A stretch of DNA of 64,000 bases from Brachypodium distachyon (lineage: Eukaryota > Streptophyta > Magnoliopsida > Poales > Poaceae): contig NC_016131.3 in the NCBI RefSeq assembly GCF_000005505.3, positions 59,195,355 through 59,259,354 on the forward strand. The letters run 5' to 3'. Shown here one piece after another: positions 21,031-32,990 of the stretch. The notes beneath the pieces were generated by a model, which was not told where the DNA came from, ran no database searches, and was given only the letters and a program-made list of their open reading frames with translations. How positions within the stretch are numbered: position 1 is the first letter of the stretch; each line of letters opens with the position of its first letter. The translations under genes were made by a program, and so were the position numbers.

Positions 21031-22470
21031 CAATGCATATGTGGTTAAAGGCATTTATAGGGAAAATGTAATTTTATATATTTTATTTTGAGGGGAAACT
21101 ACTCCCAAAAGTTGTATCATGGTAGAACATGATTTTACAAATTTTCTGGAGTTTATTTGGACCAATTTGGTCGTTCAAAATCAAAAGATATCAAAGAAAT
21201 GAGAAAAGGAGAAAAAAAAAGGCTAAAAGAAAAAAAAAGAATAAACGGACCGGCCCGGCCGAATTGGGCCGAACCGGCCCAACTTCTCGTGCGCGCCCAC
21301 CGCCCAGCGCCCGCACGCGCGTGCCCGCACCCGCTGACAGGTGGGGCCCACCTGTCAGGGGCTTCGTCCTCGCGGGGACTGCTCCCGCAATCCCCGCGCC
21401 GCCTGCCATGTACGCCGCCGCGCGCAATCTCCACCGCCCCGTCTGCTCCGACCTTCCCAGAGCTCCGAGCCCGCGTCCCTATCAAGCTCTCCCCCTCCTC
21501 TTGTCTTTCCCCCTTCTCGCCCCCGCTCGCACACGCCCACGCCTCCGCGATTTTAATCTGTTTGGCCAAATTTATTGATCCACACGTTTTTGGAATCCTT
21601 ACGAAATGTAGAATCGTTTAGCACTGTCCATTTTCAAATTTGAATTTTTGAATCACATTCAAATTGCAGAATAGGGTTTAATGCCATTTAAATCATAACT
21701 AATTATTTAGGAGTCCTTTTTGAATGAAACCAGTGCCCAAATTTTTTTTTTATTATCCACTGTCTAATGGGACAGAGAAATAAATATTTTGAATTAATTT
21801 ATTTGACTGATGCAAATAAAACCTTATTTTAGTGGATTAAACCCTAGCTTTTGCTTTTTGTTTAAAAAAAAACCTAATGCATTTGTCTTAATTATTTATG
21901 CTTAGGATCAGTAGATCACCCAAATAAAATAAACCAAGCTCATGTCACATGTATTACACTGCATCATGGCATACATATTCTTTTGTTTGTATGTTGTGTT
22001 TATGTATGTATTGTTTGTATTGTTTAGTTTTCTCGGAGAGCGAACTATGTGATTGCGAAGAGTATTTGAATACCAACTACTATCAAGGCAAGTTCACTTT
22101 GACCATTGTCCCATTATTTTATTATGCACTAGATTTTATTAGTTGCGTTGTCAGGATTATTATTGTATCTATGCTAGCTATGATCTCTGCTAGTAGTATA
22201 GGATACCCTTGTCATGCCCTTACCACCAATTGCCGTCGTAGTAGTAAAATGCTATGCTATGATAAATATACGAGGGTGGTATTATTACAATGTGAGGTTA
22301 TTGAATTATAGTATGGTTTTCCTAGTGTATGGCAAAACAAGTAATTCAATGAACTGTCCTGGGTGGGCTGCTTTGAGGAAGTGGAGATGTATGCGACGTC
22401 AGGTCCATTTCTATGGGTCCATTTCTATGAGTCGTCTCGCCATTTCTATGGGAGCGCCCGCGTTGCAACC
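21031..22470 (+). repeat. Tekay-type LTR fragment, plus orientation, both ends missing
   Basis: Matches positions about 270-2070 of the LTR at 22471-25563 (GGCATTTATAGGG...TTATATATTTTATTTTGA onwards), with a shorter GC-rich centre. It lacks the first 260 bp or so at the head-to-head junction with the previous LTR, and ends at GCGTTGCAACC where the next LTR starts. The rest of it is not found after that LTR. Confidence 0.8.
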
Positions 22471-25400
22471 TGTAACATCCCAAAATTTCAAACCTTTACA
22501 TGTGCATTGCATCCATGAGCATCATGCCACAATTGCATGTTTGAATTCAAATTTGAATCACAAAAGGCTTTAAAAGAATTTGTTTACACCTATTTGAACT
22601 TTGGATCTTCAAACCATTAAGGTTTATATATAAAAGGGGTTTAATGCATATATAAGCTATCCCATAATTTTTGGACAATTATTTAGAGTTGAAAAAGTAT
22701 TTTATTTAAATAGATATATGGCCTTGAAGGCATTTATAGGGCAAATGTATTTTTATATATTTTATTTTGAAGAGAAACTACTTCCAAAAGTGTATCATGG
22801 TAGAATATGATTTTAGAAATTTTCTGGGATTTATTTGGACCAATTTGGAGTTCAAACTCAAAAGATATCAAATAAATGAGAAAAACAGAAAAAGAAAAGG
22901 TCTAAAAGAAAAAAAAAGGTAAACCGGACCGGCCCGGCCACTTTGGGCCGAACCGGCCCAGTCCGACCGCGCCCAATCGGCCCCGCCAGCCCGGCCGCCC
23001 GCGCGCGCCCGCACCCGCTGACAGGTGGGGCCCACCTGTCAGGGGCTTCTTCCCCAGAAGGAAACCCTCGCGCCGCCGCCGCGATTTCCGGCCGCCGTCC
23101 GCGCGCGCCCGCCGCCGCAATCTCCTCCTTCGGCCTTCCATTTTCACGCCCGAGCACGTCTTTATAACCCCCGCGACCCCCTCTCCTTTTCCCCCCCGTT
23201 TGCCCTCGCTCGCACGCCGCCAGGCCGCCGGAATCCTTCGCCGGAGCTGTGCCCGCGCCGCCGCCCGTCTTCGTCCTAGGCGCCGACCGCGCCGTCCCCG
23301 AGCGTCGCCGACCGCACCCCCGTCTCCGCCGTGCCGCGCCGTGCCTCCCCGTGTCTTTCCCGTCGCGCCCACGTCGCCGGAGCACCCCCGCGCCGCCACG
23401 CCCGTGCCGCGCCGCCGCCGGACGCCGCCCGCCGAAACCCTAACCCGCCGGTGAGCTTTCCCGATCGACCTCGTCCGTCCGATCGTTGATCTACGGTGTA
23501 GATTAGATCGTCCTTATATCACTTAAACCGAACCGGTACCAACGAATAGGAATGCGCCACGTGGCACCTGAGTTATAAAATAAAAATGTAATTTTATTTC
23601 CCCGGATTAATTAAAAGGCATTTTTGCAGATAGGCCCCTGTAACTTCAAATGATCATAACTTTAAATCTGTTTGCCAAATTTAGTGATCCACACCTTTTT
23701 GGAATCCTTAGGAAGTGTAGAATCTTTTGGCACTGTCCAATTTCAAATTTTAATATTTGAATCACATTCAAATTACAGATTAGGGTTTTATACCATTTAA
23801 ATCATAACTAATTAACTAGAAGTCCTTTTTGAATGAAACCAGTGCCCAAAATTTTGTTTTATTGTCCTCTGTCCAATGGGACAGATAAAACCTCATTTTA
23901 GGATTTAAACCCTAGCTTTTGCTTTTGTTTAAAAACCCTAATCGCATGTGCTTAATTATCAATGCCTTGGATCAATAGATCACCCAAATAAAACCAACCC
24001 ACTCATGTCACATGATTTGCATCGCATCATGGCATACATATTCTTTTGTCATGTTTGTATTGTGTGTTTATGTGTGTGTATATGTTTGTTGATTGTAAAG
24101 TATTCTCGGAGAGCGAACCTTGCGATTGTGACGAGTGTTTGAACTCCAACTACTATCAAGGCAAGTTCACTTTGACCATCATCCCATTATTTTATTATGC
24201 ACTAGATTTTATTAGTTGCATTGTTAGGATTATTATTGTATCTATGCTATGCTATGATTCCCCTAGTAGTATAGGATACCTTTGCCATGATCTTACCACC
24301 AATTGCCATCGTAGTAGTAAATTGCTATGCTATGCTAATATACGAGGGTGGTATTATTACAATGTGATACTATTGAATTACAATATGATTTTCCTAGTGT
24401 ATGGCAAAACAAGTAATACAATGAATCGTCCTGGGTGGGCTGCTTTGAGTTTTCGGATGTCGTGACGTTAGGTCCATTTCTATGGGGCCCGCTGAGTCGT
24501 CTCTCCGTGTGATTCGGGAGCGTCCATGGTCGTCTCCCCGTGCGATTCAGGGAGCGCCTGCGTCACAATGTGGGATGCCACCCGGGGTAACCAGAGACTG
24601 GACTAATTTCCTGTTTAGTAGCTTCCAGTACAACCACATGGTATTATGGGCTCTGCCAGGACGGACGTAAGAAATATGAACCTGGATCCGAGGTGACATC
24701 GGTATGTAGCAGCGTAGGTTGGAACGCGTCCCTCAGGTGGTTTGTTCTGAAAATTCCTGTAATTGATGTCGTTGCTACTCTACCCTGAGGACAGCAAGGG
24801 ATTAACACGTCGATTTCTTGTGGGTAAAGTGTACCACCTCTCGAGAGTGTCAAACTAAGTACTTAGCCGTGTCCCTGGTTACGGCCAATTATGAGCAACT
24901 AGATATGGGAGCTGTAAGGAAAGTCTCACTCATTCAAATTTCCTAATAAAATGAATGGTTTGAACTGGGTAGGTGCATTGATGTTTCTACTCAATGTGCC
25001 TAGGTTAATAGGAGCATGGGTGTTTTTACCCCGTGTCCAATAGAATTCAAAACTATTTGTCTAAAAATGATAGAATTTGAATAATGATGCTTTTATGCAA
25101 ATTAGCCAAACCCACCTAGCCAAACTATGCATGTACTTGGTAGTTCCTTTATAACTCTAGTGAGCTTGCCAATACATTCAAATGTATTGATCCCGTAGTG
25201 GCTGCAATTAACAATGCAGGTGGATCCGACGATGAGTGAGGTTCGTCGTTATGTTGTGGGTCATGTGTTTACATTCCAACATGCTCTCACCGTGGAGTAG
25301 TTGAGGCCCTTTTGTTCTACCCTTTTTCGCTGCAGTTTTGAAACATTGTTTTATGATGATGAAACAGTATTGGTTTTATGCTGGCCCAAGAGATCATGCG

Positions 25401-25563
25401 AGGTTGTAAGTACTATTTAAATTCTGGATGATGCGATGCAATAAAGTACTTGACCTTTGTTTCTGTATATTTCATCATGAAACTGTGTGAGCTAGTGAGT
25501 CGATCCAGGGACTAGCACAGTAAACACAGAGATCGAACCCTAGTAAGGGGGAGGATCGCTTCA
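22471..25563 (+). repeat. Complete Tekay-type LTR (3093 bp)
   Basis: Starts TGTAACATCCCAAAATTTC and ends GGATCGCTTCA. A TATA-like TTTATAA at about 23160 precedes a GC-rich leader ending in a splice-donor consensus at 23451, and the conserved 60-nt cassette is at 24101-24160. Flanks CAACC and GCTCG are unlike, so there is no target duplication. No primer site follows, so this is a 3-prime LTR or a product of recombination between elements. Confidence 0.85.
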
Positions 25564-27080
25564 GCTCGAGTCGAGTACGTGGTTAGTCTAACCACGTCAG
25601 TAGCCCCCAAGTGCCTGGTTGAGTCGAAGACTTGGCTAGGGACTTTTCCCGTAAAGAATGAACCCAGTTTGCTGTTGAGCCATCTGCATAGTGCTGCAGA
25701 CTTAAAGTTTCATCGACTTGTACTTCGAATGAGAAGTATTTTCGACTCAAAGAATGTCTGAGCTGATGCTTTAGTGTTTGTATGTTAAGTAACAGTTTCA
25801 CAATATGATTTTGATAGCGGATCAATGCGATGAGTAGGAGTCATTGGGATATATGCTTAATGTGCCCAGATACTCGAGAAGTCGAGTCCAGTTAATCGCT
25901 CTAGAGCGAAGACAACACTAGTTTTCATCAGCATTCGAGTCCCCGGGCTCGAACCTGGCGACTGGCAAATTTCGACTTAGCCTGCTAGGGTCTTATAGAG
26001 TCGAATTCTAGTTTTTAAATACTCGACTCGTTTGTCAAGATTATATGTACTGGAAATACGCAGCTGGTACGTTTCCAGGCCCCATAAGAAGCCTACGGAT
26101 CTTGTCTTCATGTAATGAACATGGTTGTAGGGAGCGACCCTTAAGTAAGAATATTTACTGGAGGGATGCAGTCGATGCATATCCATGCCTAATTTTTAGG
26201 ACTTACCTTCATACAGTGAGTATGGATTGGACTGGAATAACGTAGCTGGTACGATTCCAGGCCCGATAAAGAACTTTCGGGTCTTATCTTCATGCAATGA
26301 GCATGGGTTTGCTGAAATAACGCAGCTGGTACGATTTCAGGCTCGATGGAATGATCCATGAGGCTTATCTTCATGCAATGAGCATGGGTTTATTAGAGCA
26401 GCACAGTTGGTGCGGCTCCAGGCTCTTTGGACGAAATCCAAGAGGCTTACTGTTATGCGAATGAGCATAAACAACCGAGTTGACACAGCTGGTGCGACTC
26501 AATTGATTCGACTATATGAAATCGACTGTTTTGTGTTAGGGTCATTACCCTGTTTTTACCATTGTAAGTAAAGAATAAACAATAGCTGACTGTATGAAGT
26601 TTTTAGCCAGTATAAAGCAACAGCTGGTTAGTTAGCGACTTGAATGAGAGTCCTAGTATTCATAATCGAGACTCAAGACGAGTCTCAACATTTTTATGGT
26701 GAACTGCACCACCCTGTATGAAAGATAGTTTCGAGTCATGATATTTGAGTCAGACTTCGTCATTGATGACGTACCTGTTGGAGGTGAAGAGCCGTTTGGT
26801 AGCCGATGTGACTGGGTGCACAGCCTAGCCTGACAGCTAGGCACACTGTAGGCGTGCGTCAGTGGAGAAACGATCACACTTCGTGCAGTAAACGAGACAC
26901 AATGATGATCTCATTGGTTCTCGCGCCCACGAAGTAAGAAGTTATTTTCATCCTTGCCGATTCATATTCCGGGTGATGCGGAACACGTGGCCATGAACGA
27001 GATCATGCGTCCCGGATTTTTTGCCAAAGTAAACATAAAAACGGAGGTAGGGTAAATTAGTTTAACCCTTCTTCCTCCCC
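25564..27080 (+). repeat. Retroelement-derived region, probably LTR/5-prime region of a Transposase_28-type element
   Basis: No coding sequence. It holds divergent tandem repeats (26045-26510) and a promoter-like stretch CATAAAAACGG at about 27033 shortly before the coding part at 27170. The left end abuts the previous LTR without a visible LTR boundary. Class is inferred from the downstream gene only. Confidence 0.45.
26045..26510 (+). repeat. Divergent tandem repeats, about 80-bp units
   Basis: The core CAGCTGGTACGATTCCAGGC, with variants, recurs near 26060, 26245, 26325, 26405 and 26485. Each is linked to a TTATCTTCATGCAATGAGCA variant. Spacing is roughly 75-95 bp, wider between the first two, and identity is partial. 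Such arrays are common in LTR promoter regions and CACTA subterminal regions. Confidence 0.7.
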
Positions 27081-27169
27081 GCAACCAGAGCTCAGACGCC
27101 CCAGGTTTTAGCTTCCATAGCCAAAAACCCTTCGTGTTCCCTGACAAGAACATCTTTCGACCCAGTAAA

Positions 27170-28610
27170 ATGGGGAAGAGCAAGAAGAGCGCAGAAGCTT
27201 GGTTGTTGTCCTCCGTGGATCGCGAGAGGGTTGCCGGCATGCAAGAAGAAGGGTTGTTGTCCCCGTGGCCTGGGCATGTGCGTTTTCCCAGTGAAGAGGT
27301 AATCCCTCGCCCCATGCATGGAGAGCGAGTAGTGCATTACGATTTCATCACCCGCGGCTTAGCATTCCCGGTCCATCATTTCCTTCGTAGCCTGCTTTTG
27401 GCCTATGGGCTCCAACTTCATAATCTTTCCCCAAACTCCTATCTTCACATCGCGTGCTTTGTGACGCCATGTGAATGCTTTTTTGGTATAAACCCACACC
27501 TGGGTCTTTGGAAGAGGATCTTCATAATCCAACGCCAGGGCAAGGACGTGATTGGATGTGTGGACATCAAAACTCAGGCAGATGCCAAATTCTTCAACCT
27601 CCGAGCGAGGGAATCACTTTCTCGATGGAAATCAAGGTTGTTTTATGTCATGGATGTGCCGGCCAAAGGGCGTGGCTTCAGTCTCCCTGAATTCTCTGCG
27701 ACAACTTCGGTGAAGAAGACGACGGCCTGGAGTCATAAGTTGGGTGGAACAGAGGGCGAATAGGCCGAGACTGATGGCCCAAGTCTTGTCTCTCATGGAG
27801 ACTCCTCAGCTGAAGGTGACAGGAATTCACCTTATTGCTGCTTTTATCTGGAGAAGAATCCAACCTCTGCAAGCTCGTGCTCATCCCATGTGGGCATATC
27901 AAGGGGTTCGTGACCCGACCCGGATTAGTACCGTGGAATTTCGTTCTACTGAAGTGTGTCGACGAGTTCGGCGGCTCACTCACTTGGGTGAGTTAGAGCC
28001 ATGCGAGATTGACCCTCCAGTGGCTCCCTATGGACCCGACAGGCCCCGGGAAAAGGTAATCATCGAGGCTTCTGACAAACCTTGTCGTCTTGACATGAAT
28101 TGTTTCTGATTATACTTTTGATTCCAGGGACCCGACAATGAGCCAAGCAGCGTTTCTCCACCGGCAAAGAAGCGCTGCAGAGAAGATGATAACCCGCCGG
28201 TACAGACCCGACCAACAGGCACGAGGGACCTGAATATCGAGCCATCGGTGTCCGCACCTGCGTTTAAAAGAACTAAGTCCGACGGGCCTGTTGCGGCTCG
28301 TCATTTTGGCCTTCTTGCTCGATTCGACCATCGCAGGTGAGCACTTTGGGGATCCTATTGCAGTATTCTAGAGATTTTATTGAACCTCTAAAAATTCTTG
28401 TTCAGCCATACTGGTGGCTCAGTCGAGGGCAAAAAGGCTCCCGAGACCGAATCGACTGGTCAGGACTCGAGAGGGCCAGACCAGCCGACTAAGGAAAAGG
28501 CGGCTCAGCCTAAAGGAGCCGCAAAAACTAATCCTCCAGAAGCAGGCAGAGGGAGTCGACCAGATGAGTCGACTATTCCTTAGGCGACGACTCCTGCTCC
28601 GAGTCAGCAT
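27170..28610 (+). pseudogene. Transposase_28 / putative gypsy-type transposon protein, N-terminal exons, broken
   Basis: The ATG at 27170 opens MGKSKKSAEAW. The region FPVHHFLRSLLLAYGLQLHNLSPNS with HIACFVTPCECFFGI and LGLWKRIF is characteristic of the grass gene family PF04195 (Transposase_28), usually found in large gypsy elements. Near 27755 a one-base indel moves the frame, and the protein continues from about 27777 (LMAQVLSLMETPQLKVTGI, RAHPMWAYQGVRDPTR). Two short GT-AG introns are visible (28056-28127, 72 bp; 28337-28405, 69 bp) and a third donor at 28611. The gene is cut off soon after by another element. A C-terminal piece of a similar gene lies at 46260-46871. Molecular role is unknown. 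Confidence 0.7.
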
Positions 28611-28639
28611 GTGAGTAAATTTGTCTTCTGTTGTTGTTT

Positions 28640-29170
28640 TTGCCTCCCGGTGGGAGTGATGCTCAAGAAATAACTTGAGACTGCGATTTTTATTTCTGTT
28701 TTAGGGATTTTTATTTCTGTGCCCCTCATCCCTTGAGCCGTAGGGTAGCCGTTGTAGCCTTGCTGAGCAAGATTAGACTCGCCGATGTGACTCCTGGAGG
28801 TGCGTTGTAGCCTTGCTGAGCAAGATTAGACTCGCCGACGTGACTCCTGGCGGTGCATTAAATGCACTGCCTCTGCTGTCTTCATTATTCCGCTGGCCCT
28901 ACCTACAAGCCCAAGATCCGGTAACCGGGAAGCACCCCAGTACCGTTGCCGGGCCGCTTGCAGGGGCAGCGAGCTGTTACCTTGCCGGGACGAGGCTTCC
29001 CGGGTAGCTATTGCGTTGGTTGTCCTTCTTATCCTGAATCTTGGCCTTGACGTTATCAATGGTGTCAGAGCTCTCGATCTCTCATCTAATGGTCTTGTCA
29101 ATGAGTGTCTTCTCGTAACTACCTTGACTATTGTCTCGGGGGTAGGAGGCTTCTCAGGTTCGCCCTTCCC
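28640..29170 (-). repeat. Minus-strand Tat-type LTR fragment with ubiquitin insert
   Basis: Reverse complement of the region at 6620-7010: shared stretches include GGATGACTCCCCGGGA, CCCGGCAAGGTAA, GCAGAGGCAGTGCATTTAAT and CTTGCTCAGCAAGGCTA. A roughly 40-bp piece (GTAGCCTTGCTGAGCAAG with its flank) is duplicated in tandem at 28754-28835. It is joined at about 29170 to the internal region of a Tekay element. Confidence 0.7.
29025..29114 (-). pseudogene. Second captured ubiquitin fragment
   Basis: Read on the minus strand it gives KTLIDKTIR, then a stop, then EIESSDTIDNVKAKIQDKK, matching ubiquitin residues about 6-34. The match IESSDTIDNVKAKIQDK is better than in the copy at 6678-6761, while the first part is more decayed. 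Both copies sit between GGATGACTCCCCGGGA and the CCCGGCAAGGTAA block, so they descend from a single capture. Confidence 0.85.
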
Positions 29171-29294
29171 GGGGAGTCATCCTTGATGAAAAACCGCTTT
29201 CATAAAAAATATGGTTGTATTTCAAATAAAATCTCTTTTATGCAAAAGAACCATATAGCCTTCCTTTGAAGCCATACAATGCTCTGATACCATC
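29171..29294 (-). other. Internal start of a minus-strand Tekay element with primer-binding site
   Basis: Plus-strand GCTCTGATACCA at 29281-29292 is the reverse complement of TGGTATCAGAGC, two bases from the LTR end at 29295. This shows the LTR at 29295-32634 is a 5-prime LTR of a minus-strand element primed by initiator tRNA-Met. Only about 120 bp of its leader remains before the junction with Tat-type sequence. Confidence 0.8.
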
Positions 29295-32200
29295 TGAAGC
29301 GACCATCCCCTTATAGGGTATGATCTCTGTGCTTACAGTGCTAGTCCCTGCATCGACTCACTAGCACACACGGTTTCATGATGAAATATCAAGATGCAAA
29401 GGTCATACAAACTTTATTACAACGTCTTAATCCAGTACTCATAGTACTTACAACTTGCATAACCCCTCGGGTTAGCTCAAAAATAACTTAAAGTTTGGCA
29501 GCGGAAAGCAAATAGAAAAGCGAGGGCCACATCAACATCGCAGCGAGAGCATGTTGGAATGTAGGCTCGTGACCCTAAAACAACGACGAACCTCACTCAT
29601 CGTCTGACCGACCTGCATTGTTTAATTGCAGCCCCTACGTGGTCAATACATTGAATGTATTGGCAAGTTTCACCAGTTAATTATAACAGACCTAACAAGG
29701 TACATGCAGTATATGGCAAGGTGGAGCTCAGGCATTTTGCGTGGAAGCATAACATAATTTACCCTACTACAATTGAATGTTACCATAATGTTAACTAATG
29801 GACACCGGGTAGAAACACCGATGCTCCTATTAATCTATGGACATTGAGTAGACACATCAATGCTCCTATTCCAAGTTCAAACCATTCATTTTATTAAAAA
29901 ATTAGAATGAGTGAGACCTTCCTTACAGCCCCCAAATCTAGTTGCTCATAATTGTCCGTAACCGGGGACACGGCTAAGTCCTTAGTTTGACACTCTCGAG
30001 AGATTGTACACATTCCCGACAAGAAACCGATGTGTTAATCTCTTGCTGTCCTCAGGGTAGAGTAGCAACGTCATCGATTACAAGACTTTCAGAACATAAT
30101 CCCCTAGACCACCTGAGGGACCCGCGCTCCCACCTACACATTCTACATCATCACAATCCCTCGGATCCGGGTTCATTCGACTTACTCAATCTTGGTAGAG
30201 CCCATATTACCATGTGGCTGTAGTGGAAGCTACTAAACAGAAAACTAGTCCAGTCTCTGGATACCCCGGGTGGCATTCCACATTTGCGACGCAAGCGCTC
30301 CCCGAATCCACAGAGAGACGACTCAGAGGGACCCATAGAAATGGACCTGACGCCGCATAACATCTCAAAAGCTCAAAGCAGCCCACCCAAGATAATTCCT
30401 TAAAGTTGTTTTTGCCAGGTTTCCAAAATACTCCACAGTATCAGTTTCATGGTAATTTGTGATTCCTTCCCACGTATACTAACATAGCATAGCTTTCAGC
30501 TACTTACGATGGCAATTGGTGGAAAGGTAATGGCACAGGTACCCTACTCTAGGACAAAATATAGCTAGCATAGATATGAATAATATCCCTGTCAATGCAA
30601 ACTACACAACACTAGTGCATAAGTATTTAAAATAAGAAATGTAATGGGTATTTATGATCAAAGTGAAACTTGCCTTGATAGTTGTTGGCGTTGGTAGGTT
30701 CGCTCTCCATTAAATTAAACGTAGCAATAAAAACATACATAAACAAACCACAAATAAGCAAAACATCTGCCATGATGCAATGCAAAAGGGATTTCAGTTT
30801 TGCATGACTCACATGTTTTTAGTCTCTGATCTGAAACGATTTAGCAATAAAAGTTTCTTACACGAGTTTAAAAAAACAAGGTTCTAAAATAAGGTTTTAA
30901 AAGCATAGAACCAGGTTTTATAAGAAACCAACAATAAAATAATTTGAAATATTACTCCTCTGGTCCTACTGGACAGAGGACATCAAAACATAATTTTGAG
31001 AGTTGGTTCCATGCAAAAAGGATTTTTAAAACAAAAGATATGAATTAAATGGCATCAAAAGCCTTTCTGCAATTTGAATGGGTTTAGATTATTCAAATTT
31101 AAATTTAAACTATGCCAAAAGATTCTGCAAGCCGAGCGGATTTCAAAAAGGTGTAGAACACTAAATTTGGCCAAACGGTTTGAAAGATATGAGTGTTTGA
31201 AATTCTAGGGATTTTTCTGCAAAACTACCAAATAATTCGGCCGTGGAAAAGTTTTATTAAAAAGGGCGTGACATGTGGCGGCCTGTGATTGGCTGGTACC
31301 GGTTCGGGTTAAGTTAAAACGCGAGCCGGCGGATCTAAACTTAAAACAAATGGACGGCCCAGATCGAAGGATACCCCTTCTATCGGGTTGATCTAATCTC
31401 GACCATTGGCCGAGATCTAACGGTCAGGGGGGCTTCGGGCTCACCTCCGGCGGCTAGGGTTCCGGCGAGCGGCGGCGACGGCTCGGGGGTGGCGGCGCTG
31501 GCGCTTCGGGGGTCCTCAGGCTCGGGGTAACTTGGGGAAGTTGCAGCTCCGCGAGACGAAGACGAGGGTGGCGGCGGTTCTCCTCGAGGGCGACTGTGGC
31601 GACGCCTAGGAAGAAGAGAAGACGATGGCGGCGGCGGTGCTTCGGGTCGTCGACGACGGGGAGGCTGCGGTGTTCAAAACGAGAAAAGGAGCGCGTCGAA
31701 ATGTGCGCAAAGAAGAGGGGAAGTGAAAGCGCGAAGTAGGGGCGATTAGCACCCATCAGCTTGAGGGCGGTGACCAAAAAAGAGCGGCGACGTGGCGGAC
31801 TCCAGCGAGCAAATTGGGCACCGTGGGCATGGAAAGAGTCGGGCGAGAGGGGGGAAATGCCGAGGGGAGTTCAGCCTTTATAATGACGCGGATGGAAAGC
31901 TTCGGGGAGGACGGAGGAGACGGCGCGCGGAGATGGCGTGCGGGATCGACGACCGGGACGCGCGGGCAAGATTCGGGGGGGGAGCTTTCCTTCGGGGAAG
32001 AAGGATCTAACAGGTGGGCCCTGCCTGTCAGCCTCAGGCACGCGCGTGGGGGCTGGGCTGCGGCCTGGCTCGGGTGCGCGGGGGAGGTAAGTTGGGCCGG
32101 TTCGGCCCATTTGGCCGGGCCGGTTTGGTTTCTTCTTTTCTTCTTCTTCTTCTTCTTCTTCTTCTTCTTCTTCGTCTTTTTCTTTTTCTGTTTTCTTTTA

Positions 32201-32634
32201 TAACTTTTTATTTTGAACTCCAAATCAAACCAAATAAATTCCAGAAAATTTGTATAATTAAATCCTCAAATGCTTTAGCCTCTGGGACTTGATTTACTCC
32301 AAAATAAACTATTTAAAAATAAGTTTGCTTGTATAATTGCCTTTAGGGCTTTATAACAAATAAAGTAAATTAGTTTTTCAACTCCAATTTAAATACTAAA
32401 AATTATGGGGTAGCTCATTTATGCAATAAACCCTTTTATGATCAAAACCCTGTTGGGTTGAAAATCCAATTTGCAAAAGGGAGATGAAAATCAAGATTTT
32501 AAAATAAGGAAGACTTTGAAAAGGGATTCAAAATTCGAAAACAAAGTTTTGAAAATGGCTAAAAATGCATAGGTGGCATGATGCTTATGAATGCAAATGC
32601 ATGATGAAAAGTTTGTAAAAATTGGGATGTTACG
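29295..32634 (-). repeat. Tekay-type 5-prime LTR, minus orientation (about 3340 bp)
   Basis: Plus-strand start TGAAGCGACC and end GGGATGTTAC are the reverse complements of the family termini. The very first LTR base appears mutated (CGTAACATCC on the element strand). The GC-rich leader lies at about 31430-32110, followed by a TTC microsatellite. The conserved cassette near 30674 is present but its upstream acceptor side is lost. Confidence 0.83.
32130..32173. repeat. TTC/GAA trinucleotide microsatellite
   Basis: Nearly uninterrupted run of TTC units, derived from the A-rich lysine-like stretch that sister LTRs carry at the same place (for example AAAAACAGAAAAAGAAAAG near 51010). Confidence 0.9.
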
Positions 32635-32940
32635 GCAACTGGCCCTTTATATAGGCAAATGCGGCCAAGGGAAACGCGTACGCGAGATCAACGCGGAAAG
32701 AGCACGAGGCTGCCCCCAGGCACGCGAAAGAATGGGCAAACCAAGAATCGGAGGGCCTCCCCGGGCAAGGACAATGACAGCGGGCCACCCCAAAAAACGT
32801 GCACTGTTGAGAAAATACAAAATACATGGGCAGCTGCTGAAGTGGCACGCTGTTAGGGCGAGAAATCTTTCCCCTTTCGGATTGAAAGTTATTTAGTATT
32901 AGTGAAATACTAAGTAGTAAAAGAATATACATTGATATTG
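32635..32940. other. Unassigned segment, possible antisense LTR promoter piece
   Basis: No coding sequence. The plus strand begins GGCCCTTTATATAGGC, the complement of a TATATAAAGGGCC promoter-like motif seen in gypsy LTRs. It probably belongs to a truncated retroelement separating the Tekay LTR from the gene remnant at 32991-33273. Confidence 0.35.
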
Positions 32941-32990
32941 GCTAAAAGCTGAACAAACCAAGTATGATTTGAACAAACCAAGTAAGATAC

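Noticed and set aside
26045..26510. CRISPR-like array
   Set aside because: Units are imperfect, about 80 bp, without short identical repeats and unique spacers, and the genome is clearly a plant nuclear one.
22471..32634. Two LTRs (22471-25563 and 29295-32634) as the ends of one element
   Set aside because: They are in opposite orientation and belong to different elements. The second has its own primer site pointing left.
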